DNA from: Scortum barcoo
Taxonomy: Eukaryota; Chordata; Actinopteri; Centrarchiformes; Terapontidae
Reading direction: 5' to 3'
Length of the DNA stretch: 64,000 nt
Assembly: GCA_023238725.1 (NCBI GenBank)
Contig: CM041531.1
Coordinates: 186,001 to 250,000 of the forward strand
Below the pieces are notes generated by a model that did not search any database, had not been told where the DNA came from, and saw only the letters and a program-made list of their open reading frames with translations. This document shows positions 62,824 through 64,000 of the stretch, piece after piece. How positions within the stretch are numbered: the first letter of the stretch is position 1; each line of letters begins with the position of its first letter. Both the position numbers and the translations under genes were made by a program.

Positions 62824-63300
62824 CAATTGGTGCGCACAACTAAATTTATAACTCCCCACTTAAACCTACCCCGGAATCAAACACACAAAACACAACAGAC
62901 CCTGATCTGGGGTGGAGCTCAACTTCCAATATCCTCAATCTATCTAAACTTTTCAAACCATCCACACAACAAATAACACTATTAGAAAAAGGTTTATCCT
63001 TTATACCACGACCATCTAAATTTGACTGGGAGGAACTTCATAGGGACCTTCACCATTACCATAGACGCATAAAATTAACCGAATATTTTCATAATCGTTC
63101 CAACCAGAAACAAAAACCTTTCATACACGCATCCAATTGGGAACCTAACACCCAACAGCTTACTTTCTTAACCCGCAACCACCTTACCAACAATAGGAAA
63201 ACCCTGCGTACTTATCGGCCTCCGGACAGATATCCCAGATAATCTGTCGGAGGCTGAACGCAGGGGCCTATCTTCACTTATCAAAAATCCAAATATTATC
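62824..63300 (+). pseudogene. PLE-5 pre-RT region
   Basis: Contains LFKPSTQQITLLEKGLSF, DWEELHRDLHHYHRRIKL and LTFLTRNHLTNNRKTLRTY in changing frames. Same layout as PLE-1 and PLE-3. Confidence 0.72.
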
Positions 63301-64000
63301 ATAAAACCAGCAGACAAAGGATCCAAAATTGTCATCATGGACAGACAACAATATCTTCACAGAGGCCAACCGTCAACTCACCAACACCACTCATTACAAA
63401 CCAATAGAAACCAGCATTCAGTCTCAAACCCAATTGGCAGTCCGTAAAATTATACAATCTCTACATCTTAAAAAAATCATTACATCAAAACAAAAAGACT
63501 ACCTCTTTGGCCCAGACAATCCTCGCCCTAGACAATTTTACCTACTACCGAAAATTCACAAAGAACCCCCAACTTGGACTATCCCCTATGAGGTTCCTCC
63601 CGGTCGTCCAATAGTTTCAGATTGTAACAGCACCACATACAAAATCTCTGAATATATAGAACACTTCCTAGGTCCCCTTTCCACCCAACATCCCAGCTAC
63701 GTCAAAGACACTTACCACTTCCTGGAAATCATTCGATCCATGGCTGTTCCCATAAACTCTCATTTATTCACAATTGACATCGATAGTCTATATACAAACA
63801 TTAACACTACTGCTGGACTCCAAGCAGTAACCTCCATCTTTCAAAAATACCCAGACAATACTAGACCAGACTCAGAACTTCTCCAACTCTTCTAACCATC
63901 TGTTTGAATAATAATGACTTTGAATTCAATAATCAACATTACCTTCCAGATACACGGAACAGCCATGGGTCAAAGATTCGCCCCATCATATACGCAAATA
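63301..64000 (+). pseudogene. PLE-5 reverse transcriptase, runs off window
   Basis: Fingers IIIKPADKGSKIVI, then a 188-residue frame with YLLPKIHKEPPTW, PGRPIVSDCNSTTYKISEY and motif A IDIDSLYTNINTTAG (aspartates at residues 150 and 152). The frame ends at 63895; motif B starts near 63960 (TAMGQRFAP) and continues past the window end. Confidence 0.85.

Overview
The window looks like an accessory, repeat-dense stretch of a ray-finned (teleost) fish genome. Evidence: several tRNA-derived SINEs of teleost type, abundant CA/TG microsatellites, TTAGGG telomere-type repeats, a BEL/Pao LTR retrotransposon, retroviral gag-pro copies, Penelope-like elements (PLEs), and one intron-containing zinc-finger gene. 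Three runs of exactly 500 N (8514-9013, 28134-28633, 60095-60594) are scaffold gaps. No bacterial-type operon, CRISPR array or rRNA is present.

Layout. 1-8.5 kb: mostly non-coding, with microsatellites and one possible minus-strand promoter plus first exon at 122-320. 9.0-24.5 kb: left copy of a segmental duplication carrying two tandem retroviral gag-pro relics (A and B). Relic A is split by a BEL/Pao element (9334-17323) with about 98% identical LTRs and a 5-bp target duplication. 24.5-29.2 kb: minus-strand PLE remains (proline-rich region, SGNH-type hydrolase, reverse transcriptase, GIY-YIG endonuclease). 31.9-38.9 kb: a plus-strand multi-exon gene with zinc-finger and core-binding-like segments and tandemly duplicated acidic exons. 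39.4-40.0 kb: LINE and Ty3 fragments. 40.2-48.1 kb: right copy of the duplication, which keeps the empty BEL target site. 47.8-51.1 kb: a chain of PLE 5' modules. 51.7-64.0 kb: long PLE copies of one family, partly as a direct repeat and partly as an inverted repeat around a gap.

The most notable system is the PLE complex. At least six minus-strand motifs can be folded as hammerhead ribozymes with covarying stems I and II and a self-complementary ACGU stem III, typical of dimeric hammerheads. Three have a TATA-like box about 100 nt upstream. Short reading frames with a conserved GW..VRYGRR core follow five of them. All TTAGGG tracts recognised here run in the same direction (plus strand) and most abut antisense PLE sequence, the arrangement expected if telomeric G-rich 3' ends primed reverse transcription. 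Two diverged PLE families carry an SGNH hydrolase domain with all expected catalytic blocks upstream of the RT.

Most transposon genes here are broken by many one-base frame changes, even in the young BEL element. Part of this may be uncorrected sequencing indels. Reading frames are therefore reported as domain segments, not as intact proteins.
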